DNA from: Vreelandella venusta
GTDB lineage: Bacteria > Pseudomonadota > Gammaproteobacteria > Pseudomonadales > Halomonadaceae
DNA length: 51,139 nt
Direction: 5' to 3'
NCBI RefSeq assembly: GCF_007989605.1
Contig: NZ_BJUL01000022.1
Location: 1 to 51,139 of the forward strand
The first letter of the stretch is position 1, and each line of letters opens with the position of its first letter. Shown in pieces: positions 28,453 through 37,753 of this stretch. Both the position numbers and the translations under genes were made by a program. Below the pieces are notes generated by a model. It made no database searches, was not told the DNA's origin, and saw nothing but the letters and a program-made list of their open reading frames with translations.

Positions 28453-30837
28453 TTATTCGATGGTTTCACCCGCCAGCATAAACCAAGTTTCAAGCACCGC
28501 ATCTGGGTTTAATGAGACAGAATCTATCCCCTGTTCCATCAACCACTTAGCCAAATCTGGATGATCAGAAGGGCCTTGGCCACAAATGCCGACATACTTA
28601 CCTTGCGCTTTGCAGGCTTTGATGGCCATTGCTAGTAGCTTTTTCACTGCAGGATTTCGTTCGTCAAACAGGTGTGCAACGATGCCTGAGTCACGATCCA
28701 GGCCCAGCGTCAGCTGAGTCAAATCGTTAGAACCAATCGAGAAACCATCAAAGTACTCGAGGAATTCATCAGCCAGCAGTGCGTTAGCAGGCAACTCACA
28801 CATCATGATAACTTTTAAGCCATCAGGATTAGACTCGCCGCCCCGTGGCAAGCCATTAGCCGCTAGCAACTCTACGACCTCACGCGCCTCATCGGTTGTA
28901 CGAACAAAGGGCACCATGATTTCAACGTTATCAAAGCCCATTTCGTCACGAACCCGCTTCAGCGCTCGGCACTCAAGCTCGAAACAGGGTCTAAAGGCAT
29001 CCGAGATATAGCGCGAGGCCCCTCTGAAGCCAAGCATTGGATTCTCTTCACCAGGCTCATAAAGCTTGCCACCAATCAGGTTTTCGTACTCATTTGATTT
29101 AAAATCAGAGAGCCTTACGATCACTCGCTGAGGATGGAAAGCAGCGGCCAGAGTCGAGATGCCTTCGACCAGCTTATCAACATAGAAGCTAACAGGGTCA
29201 TCGTAACCGGCAGTACGCAAATCGATGACCTGCTGAAGATCAGCAGGCAGCGTGTCGTAATCCAACAGCGCTTTAGGGTGAACACCGATCATACGGTTAA
29301 TGATGAACTCCAGCCTAGCAAGACCAACCCCAGCGTGGGGTAAGCCAGCAAAGCCAAATGCACGGTCCGGGTTACCCACATTCATCATGATCTTGAAGGG
29401 GATCGCAGGCATCGCGTCGACACTGGAAACCTTACAGTCAAATGCCAGCAATCCTTCATATACGTGGCCAGTGTCACCCTCGGCACAGGACACCGTGACA
29501 TCAATGCCTTCTTTAAGCTGAGTGGTTGCATCCCCGCAACCAACCACTGCCGGTATACCCAGCTCCCGGGCAATAATAGCCGCGTGACAGGTACGTCCAC
29601 CACGATTAGTCACAATCGCTGATGCACGCTTCATGATCGGCTCCCAGTCCGGGTCGGTCATGTCGGTGACCAGGATGTCACCCTCTTGTACTTTGTCCAT
29701 TTCTTCTGGGCTAAGCACTGTTTTTACCGTGCCACGCCCGATCCGCTGACCAATTGCTCGCCCGGTAATCAGCGTGCGTCCCTTTTCACGCAGATGGAAG
29801 CGTTCTAACTTACCTCCTTCCTGTTGTGAAACAACGGTTTCGGGACGTGCTTGAACGATGTAGAGCTGACCATCATCACCATCCAGTGCCCACTCAATAT
29901 CCATCGGACGCTGGTAATGGTTTTCAATGGTCATGGCTTGCCGCGCAAGATCCATGATCTGTTCATCGTTAATACAGAAGCGACCACGATCTTTGAGAGG
30001 CACATCAACCGTTTCAACTGATTTACCCGCGCTGGCATCTTGCCCATAAATCATTTTGATCAGTTTAGAGCCAAGTGTCCGGCGTAGCACCGCGGGACGG
30101 CCAGCTTCAAGCGTGGGCTTGTGGACATAAAACTCATCGGGATTGACCGCTCCCTGGACGACGGTTTCGCCAAGCCCCCAAGAAGCAGTGACGAACACAG
30201 CGTCGCGGTAACCAGACTCAGTATCCAGTGTAAACATAACTCCGGAAGCGCCGGTCTCAGAACGAACCATTTTCTGCACACCGGCAGACAGCGCCACATT
30301 TTCATGGGCGTAGCCACGGTGTACGCGGTAAGAGATCGCCCGATCATTAAACAGCGATGCAAACACTTCGTGTACCGCCTGCTTAATATTGTCAAAGCCT
30401 TCAATATTAAGGAACGTTTCCTGCTGGCCGGCAAAAGATGCATCAGGCAGGTCCTCTGCCGTTGCCGAGCTACGTACGGCAACTTTCAAGCTGGGATGCT
30501 TAGCCTGAAGATGCTCATAGGCAGCACGTAAAGCATGCTCAAATGCGGGGGGAAGCGGCGTATCAATAATCCACTGGCGGATAGCCTTGCCTGCCTCTGC
30601 CAGCGCCTTCACGTCATCGACATCAAGGCGAGAAAGAGTGGCGTTGATGCGATCGTTCAAGCCTTCGTGAGAGAGAAACTCACGATAGGCATGAGCCGTC
30701 GTGGCAAATCCACCGGGCACTGTCACACCGACACCTGACAAATTCGAGATCATTTCGCCAAGCGAAGCGTTTTTACCACCCACGCGTTCGACGTCTGCCA
30801 TACCTAGCTGATCGAACCATAGAATGTACTCTTCCAC
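28453..30837 (-). CDS. ppsA: Phosphoenolpyruvate synthase
   Basis: A 794-residue enzyme that makes PEP from pyruvate and ATP for gluconeogenesis. It has an N-terminal ATP-grasp domain with [10 protein letters not shown] near residue 20. The phosphohistidine swivel domain has the catalytic His in [14 protein letters not shown] near residue 415-425. The C-terminal PEP/pyruvate barrel contains [15 protein letters not shown] and CGQGPSDHP. Start is GTG at 30837 behind GAGGGGG. It is divergent from ppsR, whose product controls it by reversible phosphorylation. Full length, no defects seen. Confidence 0.97.
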   Translation of the reverse strand: MEEYILWFDQLGMADVERVGGKNASLGEMISNLSGVGVTVPGGFATTAHAYREFLSHEGLNDRINATLSRLDVDDVKALAEAGKAIRQWIIDTPLPPAFEHALRAAYEHLQAKHPSLKVAVRSSATAEDLPDASFAGQQETFLNIEGFDNIKQAVHEVFASLFNDRAISYRVHRGYAHENVALSAGVQKMVRSETGASGVMFTLDTESGYRDAVFVTASWGLGETVVQGAVNPDEFYVHKPTLEAGRPAVLRRTLGSKLIKMIYGQDASAGKSVETVDVPLKDRGRFCINDEQIMDLARQAMTIENHYQRPMDIEWALDGDDGQLYIVQARPETVVSQQEGGKLERFHLREKGRTLITGRAIGQRIGRGTVKTVLSPEEMDKVQEGDILVTDMTDPDWEPIMKRASAIVTNRGGRTCHAAIIARELGIPAVVGCGDATTQLKEGIDVTVSCAEGDTGHVYEGLLAFDCKVSSVDAMPAIPFKIMMNVGNPDRAFGFAGLPHAGVGLARLEFIINRMIGVHPKALLDYDTLPADLQQVIDLRTAGYDDPVSFYVDKLVEGISTLAAAFHPQRVIVRLSDFKSNEYENLIGGKLYEPGEENPMLGFRGASRYISDAFRPCFELECRALKRVRDEMGFDNVEIMVPFVRTTDEAREVVELLAANGLPRGGESNPDGLKVIMMCELPANALLADEFLEYFDGFSIGSNDLTQLTLGLDRDSGIVAHLFDERNPAVKKLLAMAIKACKAQGKYVGICGQGPSDHPDLAKWLMEQGIDSVSLNPDAVLETWFMLAGETIE

Positions 30838-31120
30838 GCAACCCCCTCGCTTTTAGACTGCTTTGCGACCTGAAAGGCCGACTCTAATTGACCATGTCAC
30901 ACTAGCATCGCCCCGTCGCATTCGCCATTGGTCTAATAGCGAACGGAGTGGAGGATTTTTACAACAAAGCGCAATAAAGGGCTTTTTCTGTAGTCTTAAC
31001 GAGATAGTTTTAATTAAATTAAGCTTTAAAACGAACTGCAAAAGTGAATGGCTTGGCGACGATTGTGCTAACCCACACCTCGCCCCACAATAGCAACTTT
31101 ATTTATTGATGGATTTAGCG
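30838..31120. other. Divergent ppsA-ppsR intergenic region
   Basis: 283 nt hold the divergent promoters of ppsA and ppsR. The stretch 31000-31030 is A/T-rich. I do not see a clear pair of consensus promoter boxes or a recognisable operator. Confidence 0.5.
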
Positions 31121-31954
31121 ATGAAGCGAACAGCCTTTTTTATTTCTGATGGTACCGGCATTACAGCAGAAAGCCTTGGGCGCAGCCTGTTAGCTCAATT
31201 TAGTGATGTGGAAATTGATATGCTGACAAAGCCCTATATTGATACTCTGGACAAGGCTCAAGCTTTAGCGGAAATAATCGACTCTACCGCAGTACGAGAC
31301 GGCCATAGACCGATTATCATTGATACCATTGTCGACCAGGATATCCGTAACGTCATTCGACAGGCTTCAGGCTTCAAGGTGGATATTTTCTCTACCTTTT
31401 TAGAACCCTTAGAGCAAGAGTTAGAAACTCACTCCTCTTACAGCGTCGGCAGAACACACTCGATTGGTAGCGATGATGTTTACATGGATCGCATCCACTC
31501 CGTTCATTTTGCGCTAGACAATGATGATGGCGCACGAACGCATCAATACGATAAAGCCGACATTATTCTGGTCGGCGTTTCACGCTGCGGAAAAACACCC
31601 ACCTCGCTTTATCTAGCGCTGCAATTTGGTATTCGAGCAGCTAACTACCCATTGACTGAAGATGATTTGGATGAAGATGGCAGTTTAAAACTGCCCAAGG
31701 CACTAGCCCCTCACAGACACAAGCTATTTGGCCTAACAATTGATGCCCGCCGATTAGCAGCAATACGCAACGAGCGCCGCCCAAACAGCCGCTACAGTTC
31801 AATGGATCAGTGCTTGCAAGAAGTTGGACAGGCTGAGTCGCTATATCGCTCGATGCACATCCCGTTTATCGATACGACACGCTTTTCAGTTGAAGAGATT
31901 TCAACCCGCATGATTGCGGAGACAGGCCTAGCTAGGCGCTTTTCGCCCCGCTAG
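31121..31954 (+). CDS. ppsR: Phosphoenolpyruvate synthase regulatory protein (kinase/pyrophosphorylase)
   Basis: A 277-residue DUF299-family protein that phosphorylates PEP synthase with ADP and removes the phosphate with Pi. The N-terminus [18 protein letters not shown] and the P-loop-like [15 protein letters not shown] are diagnostic. I chose the ATG at 31121, giving [10 protein letters not shown], over ATG 31109 and TTG 31106 because it matches the family N-terminus. GGATTT is the only ribosome-like sequence ahead. The divergent position next to ppsA is the arrangement seen in many gammaproteobacteria and supports the PEPS-specific rather than PPDK-specific role. Confidence 0.95.
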   Translation: MKRTAFFISDGTGITAESLGRSLLAQFSDVEIDMLTKPYIDTLDKAQALAEIIDSTAVRDGHRPIIIDTIVDQDIRNVIRQASGFKVDIFSTFLEPLEQELETHSSYSVGRTHSIGSDDVYMDRIHSVHFALDNDDGARTHQYDKADIILVGVSRCGKTPTSLYLALQFGIRAANYPLTEDDLDEDGSLKLPKALAPHRHKLFGLTIDARRLAAIRNERRPNSRYSSMDQCLQEVGQAESLYRSMHIPFIDTTRFSVEEISTRMIAETGLARRFSPR

Positions 31955-31963
31955 GCCAGAACA

Positions 31964-32542
31964 TCACATGCCCTTGGGAGCAAATATTCCAGGGGCATTA
32001 CGCCAGTAGCCTTTGTAATCCATACCAAAGCCGAACACGTAGCGATCTGCAACCTCTAGGCTACAGTAATCGGCTTTTAGGCCAGGAACAGCTTTGCGGT
32101 CATGCTGTTTATCCACTAGCACTGCCGTTGTAACGCTCGCCGCCTGGGCTTCCTCGCAGTAGGCAAGGATAGCGGCTAGCGTAGAGCCCTCATCAAGAAT
32201 GTCATCGACGATGACGACGTGGCGACCTGCCATGGGAATTTCTGGAGAAACACGCCAAAAAAGCTCGCCACCACGCAGCTCATTGCGATAGCGGGTAGCG
32301 TGCAAATAATCAACTTCAAGAGGGAAACCTAATCGAGTTAGCAGGTGCCCTGTAGTAATCAAGCCGCCATTCATAACACAGTAAAAAACCGGTAACTTAT
32401 CCCCTAGATCTTTACTAATCGCCTCGGCCATTCGGTCCAGTGCACGCTCAACTTGTTGTTGAGAAATTAAGCAGTCAGCGTTATCCATCAGCTCACGCAT
32501 TGAGTCGAGCGACTCAAGCGCTTCTTTATCCAGTTTGGACAT
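31964..32542 (-). CDS. hpt: Hypoxanthine-guanine phosphoribosyltransferase
   Basis: A 192-residue type I phosphoribosyltransferase that joins hypoxanthine or guanine to PRPP. The PRPP loop VVIVDDILDEGST is near residue 108-120, and the purine-contact region VADRYVFGFGMDYKGYWRN is near the C-terminus. It closely follows the Pseudomonas-type hypoxanthine-guanine PRTase length. It converges with ppsR (9-nt gap) and lies 70 nt downstream of nagZ on the same strand, so it may be co-transcribed with it. It would take up hypoxanthine produced by the deaminase at the left of the window. Confidence 0.92.
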   Translation of the reverse strand: MSKLDKEALESLDSMRELMDNADCLISQQQVERALDRMAEAISKDLGDKLPVFYCVMNGGLITTGHLLTRLGFPLEVDYLHATRYRNELRGGELFWRVSPEIPMAGRHVVIVDDILDEGSTLAAILAYCEEAQAASVTTAVLVDKQHDRKAVPGLKADYCSLEVADRYVFGFGMDYKGYWRNAPGIFAPKGM

Positions 32543-32612
32543 CGGGTTACTCCAGGAAAGGGGTTAACTGGTCAGTGATTTAAAATTGAAAATAACTTAA
32601 GAAAAGAGGGGG

Positions 32613-33623
32613 TTAATTCGCCAACGCTTCTAATTTGGCATGGGTACGACGCCAGCGGCCAAGCGCCGTTAGTGCATCCACATCGGGACGGGCTCGCCCA
32701 TAGCGTAGCTTGATTGGTCGTTTACTGTGTAATCCCTGGCATGCTTCAACAACATCTAACGCTGCAGAGCGGTCATTACAGACCAATAGCATGTCGCACC
32801 CTGCGGCAAGGGCAGCGCTGGCGCGCGCCTTCGGATCACCCGCCTCGTGAGCGCCCGCCATGCTTAAATCATCTGAAAAGATACAACCTTTAAACCCCAG
32901 TGACTCTCTTAACATTCCCAACCAACTTGGCGAGAAGCCAGCAGGACGTGAGTCAAACGCACTATAAATAACATGGGCAGGCATAACACCATCAAGCTGA
33001 GTAGCAAGCTGGCTAAACGGAACAAGATCACGTTGTTTAATAAGCGCCAGCGGACGGTCATCTACAGGTAACGCCACATGGGAGTCAGCGGCAACGCCAC
33101 CATGGCCAGGAAAATGCTTACCGACCGCCGCCATACCCGCTTCATGCAAACCGTTGATAAAACACTGACCCAGCGCAGCGACGTGTGCAGGGTCGGTGCT
33201 GAAGCTACGATCACCGATCACGCTAGAGATACCACTTTCGACATCTAAAACAGGCGCAAAGCTGATATCCAGGCCGCAAGCAGCCATTTCCATCCCCAGC
33301 AACCAACCCGCATCTTTTGCTAATGCAAGACCGGATGCCGAATCCTTAGCAAATTGATCACCGATGCGCGCCATGGCTGGCATGCGAGTAACGCCTTCTT
33401 TAATGCGCTGAACGCGACCGCCTTCTTGATCAATACCAAGTAACAGCTCGCCGCGAACACGACGAATATCACTGCAAAGCTTTCTAACCTGGTAAGCATT
33501 CTCGACATTTCTAGCGAATAAAATGACACCGCCCACAGCAGGGTCCATCAAAAGATGTTTTTCAGCTTTGGTTAATCGCGGCCCTTCTAGGTCAAGCATG
33601 ACCGGGCCTAAAGATTGAGTCAT
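32613..33623 (-). CDS. nagZ: Beta-N-acetylhexosaminidase NagZ (peptidoglycan recycling)
   Basis: A 336-residue family 3 glycosidase of the cytoplasm that removes GlcNAc from GlcNAc-anhydroMurNAc-peptides. GIDQEGGRVQR is near residue 62-72, KHFPGHGGVAADSHV (catalytic dyad His/Asp loop) is near 168-182, and FSDDLSMAGA supplies the nucleophile Asp near 246. There is no signal peptide, as expected. It sits downstream of a signal-less YkuD gene and psrA, an order close to psrA-nagZ in Pseudomonas. Its muropeptide products control ampC-type responses where such systems exist, but no ampC is seen here. Confidence 0.95.
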   Translation of the reverse strand: MTQSLGPVMLDLEGPRLTKAEKHLLMDPAVGGVILFARNVENAYQVRKLCSDIRRVRGELLLGIDQEGGRVQRIKEGVTRMPAMARIGDQFAKDSASGLALAKDAGWLLGMEMAACGLDISFAPVLDVESGISSVIGDRSFSTDPAHVAALGQCFINGLHEAGMAAVGKHFPGHGGVAADSHVALPVDDRPLALIKQRDLVPFSQLATQLDGVMPAHVIYSAFDSRPAGFSPSWLGMLRESLGFKGCIFSDDLSMAGAHEAGDPKARASAALAAGCDMLLVCNDRSAALDVVEACQGLHSKRPIKLRYGRARPDVDALTALGRWRRTHAKLEALAN

Positions 33624-33704
33624 TGTGATGGATCCAACAAAAGGGCCGTCAATTTTAGTTGATCAATCTCTCGTGTCAAAAAATCAATAATAAGTTGATT
33701 CAGC

Positions 33705-34226
33705 TTAGCCATTATGAAGCCAAACGGGTGTGCCCGGCGGCGCATGCTCAAATAGATACATCAGATCATCATTGCGCAACCGAATACACCCATGTGAAGC
33801 AGCTACGCCCATCGGTTGATCAGGAGGAGTACCATGAAGATAGATAAAGCGGCGCTGAGTGTCGACATCCCCACCTCGATTCAGCCCTCTCTCTAAACCA
33901 CAGAGCCACAGAATGCGCGTTAATATCCAATCACGACCCGGGAATTCAGCCGCCAGCGCCGATGTAAACACCTCTCCAGTCCACCGCCGCCCCCGAAAAA
34001 CAGCATTCTCAGCTAAACCACCTCCTATCGATGCACGGATATAATGCCATCCAAGGGGGGTTTGACCGCTGCCTTCCTGTTGCCCTACGCCCTTCTCGCC
34101 GGTGGACACGGCACATTGGTACTCCAGTGTGCGCCCCTGCCACCAGCATAGCTGCTGCCGTTGGATATTGATTTCTATCCATCCGCCATTCTGCGGGGGT
34201 AGTTCAACTAACGTGGGCGTTCGCAT
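33705..34226 (-). CDS. YkuD-domain L,D-transpeptidase/L,D-carboxypeptidase without signal peptide
   Basis: A 173-residue protein consisting almost only of a YkuD catalytic domain. HGTPPDQPMGVAASHGCIRL near residue 133-152 carries the catalytic His and Cys. No signal peptide or membrane anchor is present, so it should stay in the cytoplasm. Cross-linking L,D-transpeptidases need export, whereas cytoplasmic YkuD proteins such as ElsL of Acinetobacter and LdcV of Vibrio trim tetrapeptides to tripeptides in murein recycling. The next gene is nagZ, which fits that role. I chose ATG 34226 with AAGGAC upstream, which overlaps the end of psrA by 23 nt. A longer start 36 nt upstream adds no signal peptide. 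Confidence 0.8.
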   Translation of the reverse strand: MRTPTLVELPPQNGGWIEINIQRQQLCWWQGRTLEYQCAVSTGEKGVGQQEGSGQTPLGWHYIRASIGGGLAENAVFRGRRWTGEVFTSALAAEFPGRDWILTRILWLCGLERGLNRGGDVDTQRRFIYLHGTPPDQPMGVAASHGCIRLRNDDLMYLFEHAPPGTPVWLHNG

Positions 34227-34881
34227 AATGTCCTTCATCAGCAGCAGGCGGTAGCGGAGCATTCATAGCGGCAACCACCACAGGGCGTAAACGTCTTACC
34301 AAATCCCTGACGGTGACTTGCTCATTATAGTCTTTCGCGGCAATGTCTCGCAGCGCATCTAAACCCGACAGCGTAAAAATCACGGTGCCCAGCATGAAAT
34401 GCAGTCGCCAAAAACGCTCAGCATCAGGTAAATCGGGTGTGGCTTGACGCACCAACTCAGTAAAGCGGGTAAACACATCGCCGTACTGCTGTTGGATATA
34501 GCGGCGCAAATGCCCTTGCGCCTGACTATACGCCAAGCCTAGCAGACGCATAAACACCTTCAAACTATTGCGCTCAGCAGGCACTGCCAGCACTGTGCTT
34601 GCCATTGTTTCCAACAGCACTTCAAGCGGGATCACATCACCGTTGTACTGCGCTTCCAGCTCATCAAGCGCCGTGTGAAAGCGTTGCGAGAAGGGATCTA
34701 AATAGCGTGCAAACACAGCCTGGATAAGCGCCTTTTTAGAGCCAAAGTGGTAATTGACAGCAGCCAAATTAACCCGCGCTTTACTGGTGATATTGCGTAG
34801 CGATGTTTCGGCAAAACCACGCTCGGCAAACAGCACCTCAGCGGTATCGAGGATACGTGTTACCGTATCAGATTGCGCCAT
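34204..34881 (-). CDS. psrA: TetR-family transcriptional regulator PsrA
   Basis: A 225-residue TetR regulator. The N-terminal helix-turn-helix (AEVLFAERGFAETSLRNITS, then VNLAAVNYHFGSKKALIQAV) is almost identical in pattern to Pseudomonas PsrA, and FMRLLGLAYSQAQGHLR in the ligand domain also matches. In Pseudomonas, PsrA senses long-chain fatty acids, represses itself and fatty acid degradation genes, and activates rpoS. It is divergent from lexA, as in Pseudomonas aeruginosa, which supports orthology. GGAGGG precedes the ATG. A sequence matching the PsrA operator lies 13 nt upstream of the start codon, so autoregulation is likely. Confidence 0.9.
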   Translation of the reverse strand: MAQSDTVTRILDTAEVLFAERGFAETSLRNITSKARVNLAAVNYHFGSKKALIQAVFARYLDPFSQRFHTALDELEAQYNGDVIPLEVLLETMASTVLAVPAERNSLKVFMRLLGLAYSQAQGHLRRYIQQQYGDVFTRFTELVRQATPDLPDAERFWRLHFMLGTVIFTLSGLDALRDIAAKDYNEQVTVRDLVRRLRPVVVAAMNAPLPPAADEGHYANAHVS

Positions 34882-34893
34882 AGCGCCCTCCAG

Positions 34894-34907
34894 AAAACGA
34901 GTGTTTA
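34894..34907 (-). promoter_or_regulatory. Candidate PsrA operator upstream of psrA
   Basis: AAAAC-GAGT-GTTTA fits the published PsrA motif (G/C)AAAC-N2-4-GTTT(G/C) in its AAAC/GTTT core and spacing. The two outer bases differ. It lies 13-26 nt before the psrA start codon. Confidence 0.6.
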
Positions 34908-35142
34908 AAACATCGTTAAATACTATGCCATAACGCTATTTGGCTCAATCACTTATCTTTAGCTTTTTCCGCGATGCTAAAACGCAGTCTAGGCAGCCAT
35001 TCAAACACCAGCTATCAGACGCTATCGGGTTTGCCACTGCCATAGCCTCTCAGACTTGCCGCTCCTATCCTTATTCTAGGCACCAATTGCATAACGGACG
35101 TCATTGTAAAACGCTCTAACATGTACTGGACAGAGCAACATA

Positions 35143-35177
35143 CTGTATACTTAACCACATACTGTTTAAGCCGACAT
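35143..35177 (+). promoter_or_regulatory. Two LexA (SOS) boxes in the lexA promoter
   Basis: Box 1 is CTGTATACTTAACCAC (35143-35158) and box 2 is CTGTTTAAGCCGACAT (35162-35177). Each has CTG-N10-CA with one mismatch to CTG-N10-CAG. They begin 19 bp apart on the same face, a two-box layout like that of E. coli lexA. Both lie upstream of the lexA ATG at 35214. Confidence 0.7.
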
Positions 35178-35213
35178 GTTGCCACTGTCTTGTTCATTTT
35201 TTTGGAGTTTTTT

Positions 35214-35891
35214 ATGTCGCGTCCACTTACTGCCCGTCAACAGCATGTTTTTGATTTTATAGTTAAAACGATGGGTGAATTTGGCTATCCACCGACCCGC
35301 GCAGAAATTGCCAAAGCGCTAGGTTTTCGCTCCCCGAACGCTGCCGAGGAGCATTTACGAGCACTTGAGCGCAAAGGTGCTATTCGCATTATTCGTAATA
35401 CCTCACGGGGAATTCGGCTGCCGAATCAGGAACCGCTGGATGTCAGTGATGTCTCGACAACCGCATCTGCCGCCAACGTAGAACCACTACCCAATGGCCT
35501 ACCAGTCATTGGAGAAGTGGCTGCAGGAAGCCCGATTCTTGCAGCGGAACACATTGATCGTTATTGCCCCCTCCCCGCTGAATACTTTACCCCCAAAGCA
35601 GATTACCTACTTCGGGTGCGAGGCTTGTCAATGAAGGATGTAGGCATATTGGAAGGTGACCTTCTTGCCGTACATCGCACTGACCGGGTTCGTGATGGGC
35701 AAATTGTAGTAGCAAGGTTAGAAGACGAAGTAACCGTAAAGCGCTTCAAACGGCAGGGCCATACGGTGACACTGATTGCCGAAAACAACGACTTTGCGCC
35801 CATAGAAATTGACCTACGCACTCAGCAGCTTGATATCGAAGGGGTAGGAGTTGGCGTCATACGTGGCGGGAACGGCCAAGCACTGGGATAA
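35214..35891 (+). CDS. lexA: SOS repressor LexA
   Basis: A 225-residue repressor. The winged helix-turn-helix ([20 protein letters not shown], then [19 protein letters not shown]) is followed by the autocleavage site AAGSPI (cut between Ala and Gly). The catalytic Ser is in [11 protein letters not shown] and the Lys in [12 protein letters not shown] chose ATG 35214 behind TTGGAG; the longer in-frame start upstream would run through the operator boxes. It represses its own gene and DNA-damage genes until RecA-stimulated cleavage. Downstream there is no sulA-like gene, unlike in Pseudomonas, where sulA follows lexA. Confidence 0.97.
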   Translation: MSRPLTARQQHVFDFIVKTMGEFGYPPTRAEIAKALGFRSPNAAEEHLRALERKGAIRIIRNTSRGIRLPNQEPLDVSDVSTTASAANVEPLPNGLPVIGEVAAGSPILAAEHIDRYCPLPAEYFTPKADYLLRVRGLSMKDVGILEGDLLAVHRTDRVRDGQIVVARLEDEVTVKRFKRQGHTVTLIAENNDFAPIEIDLRTQQLDIEGVGVGVIRGGNGQALG

Positions 35892-35907
35892 GCGAGCCAG
35901 TGCAAAT

Positions 35908-35940
35908 GCCGGTGAGGCAATCGTTAGATGTCTTACCGGC
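35908..35940. terminator. Hairpin between convergent lexA and CbiM-like gene
   Basis: GCCGGTGAGGC (35908-35918) pairs with GTCTTACCGGC (35930-35940), 11 bp with two G-T pairs, around an 11-nt loop. There is no T-tract. Confidence 0.5.
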
Positions 35941-35949
35941 CTTACACAC

Positions 35950-36621
35950 TTACTGAGAATCTATATAGCGACGATCATTAAACGTAGCTACCCAACTCGG
36001 GTGATACACCAGCAAAATGCTGAGCAACATCCCGGTGATAAAAGCCTCGGAGGGCATTAACAGGGGTAAGAAGCGCGCATACTCTTGGGCTAAGTACACA
36101 GCTTCAGAGTCGGTACCCGCCACTATGATTAGCAAGACCGCTGACAACCCTCCGGCCAGCGTTGCCAGCGCCGCGCCAAAAAAGCCGCATACGAATAAGA
36201 AGATCATCAAGTTATCCGGCAGGCGCCGGTCTACCCATCGCCATACCAGACCGGTAATGACCGCAGGCACAATGCCGGTTACCAATACATTGGCGCCGAG
36301 TAATACCCATTCGTTGCGGCCACTGGCCGACATTGCAACATTAATCAGCACATTGCTGATTAATGCGAGAGGCATTTTGAATACCAGCGTCATTAAAACG
36401 GTGAAGACTAAGTGCAGGGTTAACCAATCAACTGCCTGGGCACGCAGTTGCCACATCAACACCACAGCGAGCGTCGCTGCTAACCACCGATGCTGAAGGG
36501 ACACATCGCCTATCAGTACTCGCCAAGGGCGCAGCCATACCATCCACGCAAGCACGCTCAACGATACCAACCACGTCAGCAACAATGCCCAGGGAGCTAA
36601 AACACTTTGCGCGAAAGACAT
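35950..36621 (-). CDS. CbiM/ECF-type permease family membrane protein
   Basis: A 223-residue protein with about six membrane helices. The segments QLRAQAVDWLTLHLVFTVLM and FMPLAL-like KMPLALISNVLINVAMSASG resemble the energy-coupling factor substrate-binding permeases of the CbiM family (cobalt/nickel uptake) found next to lexA or alone in pseudomonads. No ATPase or T-component gene is adjacent, so it would have to use a shared module or act alone. The N-terminal metal-binding His of true CbiM (M-H-I) is not present, as the protein starts MSFAQSV. The substrate is therefore unknown. Confidence 0.65.
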   Translation of the reverse strand: MSFAQSVLAPWALLLTWLVSLSVLAWMVWLRPWRVLIGDVSLQHRWLAATLAVVLMWQLRAQAVDWLTLHLVFTVLMTLVFKMPLALISNVLINVAMSASGRNEWVLLGANVLVTGIVPAVITGLVWRWVDRRLPDNLMIFLFVCGFFGAALATLAGGLSAVLLIIVAGTDSEAVYLAQEYARFLPLLMPSEAFITGMLLSILLVYHPSWVATFNDRRYIDSQ

Positions 36622-36705
36622 GGATGCCCCTATCTACCTGTCAGCTAGCGAGAGGCCAGCTATAAGCTTGAATTGACGAAAACTCTACCTATCTAAACAA
36701 CACGC

Positions 36706-37560
36706 TTAGCTGAACACCACGGTCTTATTGCCATGGATCAATACGCGGTCTTCTAGATGCCAACGTAATCCACGCGCCAAGACTGCTTTTTCGACATCAC
36801 GCCCAAAACGCACCAGATCCGTTGGCGTGTGACAATGACTTACCCGATGAATATCTTGTTCAATAATCGGCCCAGCATCCAGCTCTTCGGTGACATAGTG
36901 ACAGGTAGCACCGATTAGCTTAACGCCACGCTGGTAAGCCTGATGATAAGGCTTTGCACCGGCAAAAGAGGGTAAAAAACTATGGTGGATATTAATGACT
37001 CGTCCCGCATACCGCGAGCAGAGCGAGGGTGGCAAAATCTGCATGTAACGTGCTAGCACAACGCAGTCAGCCCGCGCGCTATCAATCTGAGCCTGCACCT
37101 GCTCGAAAGCAACCTGCTTGTTATCAGGATCTACGGGCACATGATGGTAAGGAATGCCATACCACTCAGTGAGTGATCGCATATCCTGATGGTTTGAAAT
37201 AACCCCGACAATATCGCAATCAAGCTCCCCAGCCTGCCAACGATAGAGCAGATCAACCAAACAGTGAGACTCTCGTGACACCATCAACACCACGCGCCTA
37301 CGCTTTTGAGTATCAACCAGCGACCACTGCATATTGAAGGCTTGAGCCACCGGTTCAAACGCACTACGTAACGCTTCTGCAGACATACCCAACGAATCTG
37401 CCAAAATTTCGTAACGCATGAAAAATCGACCGGTCTCAAGATCAGAATGCTGACTTGCTTCGGTGATAGAACCACCTTGTTGCGCAATAAAGCTTGAGAC
37501 ACGCGCCACAATGCCCACTTGATCAGGGCAAGACACCACCAAACGGTAATAATGAGACAT
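36706..37560 (-). CDS. purU: Formyltetrahydrofolate deformylase
   Basis: A 284-residue enzyme that hydrolyses 10-formyl-THF to formate and THF, balancing one-carbon pools and supplying formate for PurT. It has an N-terminal ACT domain (YRLVVSCPDQVGIVARVSSF) and a formyl-transferase-like domain from about residue 85, with HHSFLPSFAGAKPY and the C-terminal HCHTPTDLVRFGRDVEKAVL. I chose ATG 37560 (MSHYYRLVV) over a start 45 nt upstream because it matches the family N-terminus. The ribosome site is modest (AAGAG). It is a single-gene unit divergent from the RNase J-type gene. Confidence 0.93.
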   Translation of the reverse strand: MSHYYRLVVSCPDQVGIVARVSSFIAQQGGSITEASQHSDLETGRFFMRYEILADSLGMSAEALRSAFEPVAQAFNMQWSLVDTQKRRRVVLMVSRESHCLVDLLYRWQAGELDCDIVGVISNHQDMRSLTEWYGIPYHHVPVDPDNKQVAFEQVQAQIDSARADCVVLARYMQILPPSLCSRYAGRVINIHHSFLPSFAGAKPYHQAYQRGVKLIGATCHYVTEELDAGPIIEQDIHRVSHCHTPTDLVRFGRDVEKAVLARGLRWHLEDRVLIHGNKTVVFS

Positions 37561-37753
37561 AAAAAAACACTCTTGACATATTTTAATGGCACGTTCGACA
37601 AGCACCTACCAGCGGTAGGGAAGCGGTATAATAGGCGCAACAGTGTACCTTATGCTTATCAAGGAAGCACCGCAGCCAAATGCCACGATGATTGTTACCC
37701 GCCCCCGCCTTCCCGTATAGTTAAGGTCTTACTTTTTAGGCTTTTCATTACTG

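Noticed and set aside
30060..30482. A 140-codon minus-strand ORF in another frame
   Set aside because: It lies inside ppsA, whose motifs are intact throughout.
36017..36496. A 159-codon plus-strand ORF
   Set aside because: Antisense to the CbiM-like membrane protein, which has coherent helices.
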